In this document: positions 16,536-17,557 of the stretch, one piece after another
Layout of the letters: the number at the start of each line of letters is the position of its first letter
Numbering within the stretch: position 1 is the first letter of the stretch
Assembly (NCBI GenBank): GCA_964479665.1
Contig: CAYZNN010000042.1
Location: 1 to 17,557, forward strand
DNA from: UBA2287 sp964479665
Lineage (GTDB): Bacteria; Bacteroidota; Bacteroidia; Bacteroidales; Tenuifilaceae
Direction of reading: 5' to 3'
DNA length: 17,557 bases
Program-made: the position numbers and the translations under genes
The notes under the pieces: generated by a model
Seen by the model: the letters and a program-made list of their open reading frames with translations, nothing else
What the model was told of the DNA's origin: nothing
Database searches by the model: none

Positions 16536-17015
16536 ATGATGAGAAAAGTAGTTTTATTAGTTGCCATTGTTTTTTTAGGGATTTTTTGTGCTGGGGCACA
16601 GTATTCTTACAAAACTGGCGTAGGGTTACGCGGTGGTTACCCATCAGGTATTTCAGTTAATCATTTTATAACCAAGAGTTCGGCAATTGAGGGTATAATG
16701 TCATTTGGGTGGGGAGGTTTTGGGGTTACAGGATTGTATAAAATACACAATCCTTTCCCCGACATTGAGGGCGTTAAGTGGTACTATGGCCTGGGGGGCC
16801 ACTTGGCAACTGCAAATGCCGAAAAGCGGAACCCTTGGTCGTCCGATCCTGGTGGCAAAATGTATATAGGTGTCGATGGAATTGTTGGGGCCGAATATGT
16901 TTTTGCAGACTACCCTTTTTCTATTAGCCTCGACGTGCTTCCCATACTAAATTTAGTAGAGGATACCTACCTTTGGTTCAATGCCGGAATTTCTGTTCGA
17001 TACACTTTTAAGTAG
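16536..17015 (+). CDS. Small exported beta-barrel-like protein
   Basis: A 159-residue protein is read from the ATG at 16536. It begins MMRKVVLLVAIVFLGIFCAG followed by AQYSYK, a clear signal peptide with cleavage probably after AGA/Q. The mature part (about 138 residues) alternates hydrophobic and glycine/aromatic-rich segments: VGLRGGYPSGISV, FGWGGFGVTGLYK, KWYYGLGGHLAT and GAEYVFADYPF. It ends FNAGISVRYTFK, with a C-terminal Phe-Lys near an aromatic strand as in outer-membrane barrels. This suggests a small beta-barrel, possibly eight strands, but no specific family is recognised. An ATG at 16506 in the same frame would overlap the GNAT gene and place a non-signal sequence before the signal peptide; an alternative start at 16539 removes one Met. 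No clear intrinsic terminator is seen after it. Confidence 0.75.
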   Translation: MMRKVVLLVAIVFLGIFCAGAQYSYKTGVGLRGGYPSGISVNHFITKSSAIEGIMSFGWGGFGVTGLYKIHNPFPDIEGVKWYYGLGGHLATANAEKRNPWSSDPGGKMYIGVDGIVGAEYVFADYPFSISLDVLPILNLVEDTYLWFNAGISVRYTFK

Positions 17016-17043
17016 CTCAATTTTATAAAAAGATTAAATTTTT

Positions 17044-17074
17044 TTTGGAAGGTAAATTTTTTCATTTACCTTTG
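17044..17074 (+). promoter_or_regulatory. Bacteroidota promoter for tRNA-Glu
   Basis: TTTG at 17044-17047, a 19-base spacer and TACCTTTG at 17067-17074 match the -33/-7 pattern expected in Bacteroidota. Transcription would start about 17081, roughly 38 bases before the mature tRNA. A 9-bp perfect dyad (AAGGTAAAT 17049-17057 with ATTTACCTT 17064-17072) overlaps the -7 box and spacer. Confidence 0.68.
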
Positions 17075-17118
17075 CACCCGCTTTAATGGATAATCTGAAA
17101 GCAACTCTTTGAAATAAT

Positions 17119-17190
17119 GGCCCGTTCGTCTAGGGGTTAGGACGCCAGGTTTTCATCCTGGTAACAGGGGTTCGATTCCCCTACGGGCTA
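17119..17190 (+). tRNA. tRNA-Glu (UUC anticodon)
   Basis: The 72-base sequence folds as a tRNA. The acceptor stem pairs GGCCCGT (17119-17125) with ACGGGCT (17183-17189), with a G1-U72 wobble. The anticodon stem is CCAGG (17145-17149) with CCTGG (17157-17161) around the loop TTTTCAT. The anticodon TTC is at 17152-17154, reading Glu codons GAA and GAG. The T-arm has GGGGTTCGATTCCCC. The discriminator base is A at 17190, and CCA is not encoded. Confidence 0.96.
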
Positions 17191-17222
17191 CTACTTAATA
17201 TCAACTTTACAGTATAAACGTC

Positions 17223-17477
17223 ATGGCAAATCACAAGTCATCGATTAAAAGAATTAGGCAAACCGAAGTCCGTAGGCTTCACAACCGTTATTTTGCTCGC
17301 ACAGCTCGGAACGCTATTAAGGCTCTGAGGTCTTCTACAAACAAAGAAGAAGCAACCAGCATGCTGCCTAAAGTAAGTGCTATGCTTGATAAGTTGGCCA
17401 AGAAAAATATTATTCACAAGAATAAAGCGGCCAACCTAAAGAGCTCATTAGCCATTCATGTGAACAAACTATCGTAA
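17223..17477 (+). CDS. rpsT: Small-subunit ribosomal protein S20
   Basis: This 84-residue, very basic protein starts MANHKSSIKRIRQTEVRR and carries NRYFARTARNAIKAL and KNIIHKNKAANLKSSL, the conserved S20 pattern that binds 16S rRNA in the 30S body. Its length is normal. It begins 32 bases after the tRNA-Glu gene with no clear promoter of its own in the gap, so it may be co-transcribed with the tRNA and released by tRNA processing. A strong intrinsic terminator follows its stop. Confidence 0.98.
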   Translation: MANHKSSIKRIRQTEVRRLHNRYFARTARNAIKALRSSTNKEEATSMLPKVSAMLDKLAKKNIIHKNKAANLKSSLAIHVNKLS

Positions 17478-17499
17478 ATAAATTTTTATAATAGCTTTT

Positions 17500-17528
17500 A
17501 GGCTTACCCTTAAAGGTAAGCCTTTTTT
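17500..17528 (+). terminator. Intrinsic terminator after rpsT
   Basis: Arms AGGCTTACC (17500-17508) and GGTAAGCCT (17515-17523) form a perfect 9-bp stem with a 6-nt loop, followed by TTTTTT ending at 17528. It lies about 22 bases after the rpsT stop. The last 29 bases of the window hold nothing recognised. Confidence 0.92.
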
Positions 17529-17557
17529 GTTTTCACCCCATTGGCTATATTAGCTGT

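Noticed and set aside
17016..17048. Terminator after the barrel-like gene
   Set aside because: The stretch is AT-rich with a T-run, but no GC-containing stem precedes it.

Overview
The window looks like a chromosomal segment of a Bacteroidota species, probably Bacteroidales or a close relative. This rests on protein character, moderate AT richness, weak Shine-Dalgarno sites, and several promoter-like sites of the Bacteroidota type (TAnnTTTG at -7). It has no transposase, phage gene, CRISPR array or rRNA, and reads as ordinary core genome with an accessory glycosyltransferase block in the middle.

Left part (1-6978, minus strand): a gene-poor 335-base edge holds a possible relic of an OmpA-type C-terminus and a strong intrinsic terminator. 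Next comes the two-gene operon for methylmalonyl-CoA mutase (mutA small subunit, then mutB B12-binding large subunit), which interconverts methylmalonyl-CoA and succinyl-CoA in the propionate/succinate route. An exported S9-family serine peptidase of the glutamyl-endopeptidase-like type follows, with its own terminator.

Middle part (7115-15906, plus strand): a tightly packed run that looks like an envelope-building transcription unit. It starts with dapD (diaminopimelate/lysine synthesis). Six glycosyltransferase genes follow, carrying seven catalytic domains because the first gene is a GT2-GT4 fusion. It ends with mpl, the ligase that recycles the murein tripeptide. Spacing runs from a 4-base overlap to about 36 bases. 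No flippase, polymerase, ligase or sugar-nucleotide gene is seen, so the block fits lipopolysaccharide/lipooligosaccharide core assembly better than a complete O-antigen or capsule locus. The acceptor and sugars cannot be read from sequence.

Right part (15917-17557, plus strand): a GNAT acetyltransferase, a small exported beta-barrel-like protein, tRNA-Glu(UUC) with a clear Bacteroidota promoter, and rpsT (ribosomal protein S20) with an intrinsic terminator.

I found no clearly new biological system. The items most worth a second look are the GT2-GT4 fusion, the uncharacterised glycosyltransferase set framed by two peptidoglycan genes, two GT4-like enzymes with an eroded EX7E motif, and the relic at the left edge.
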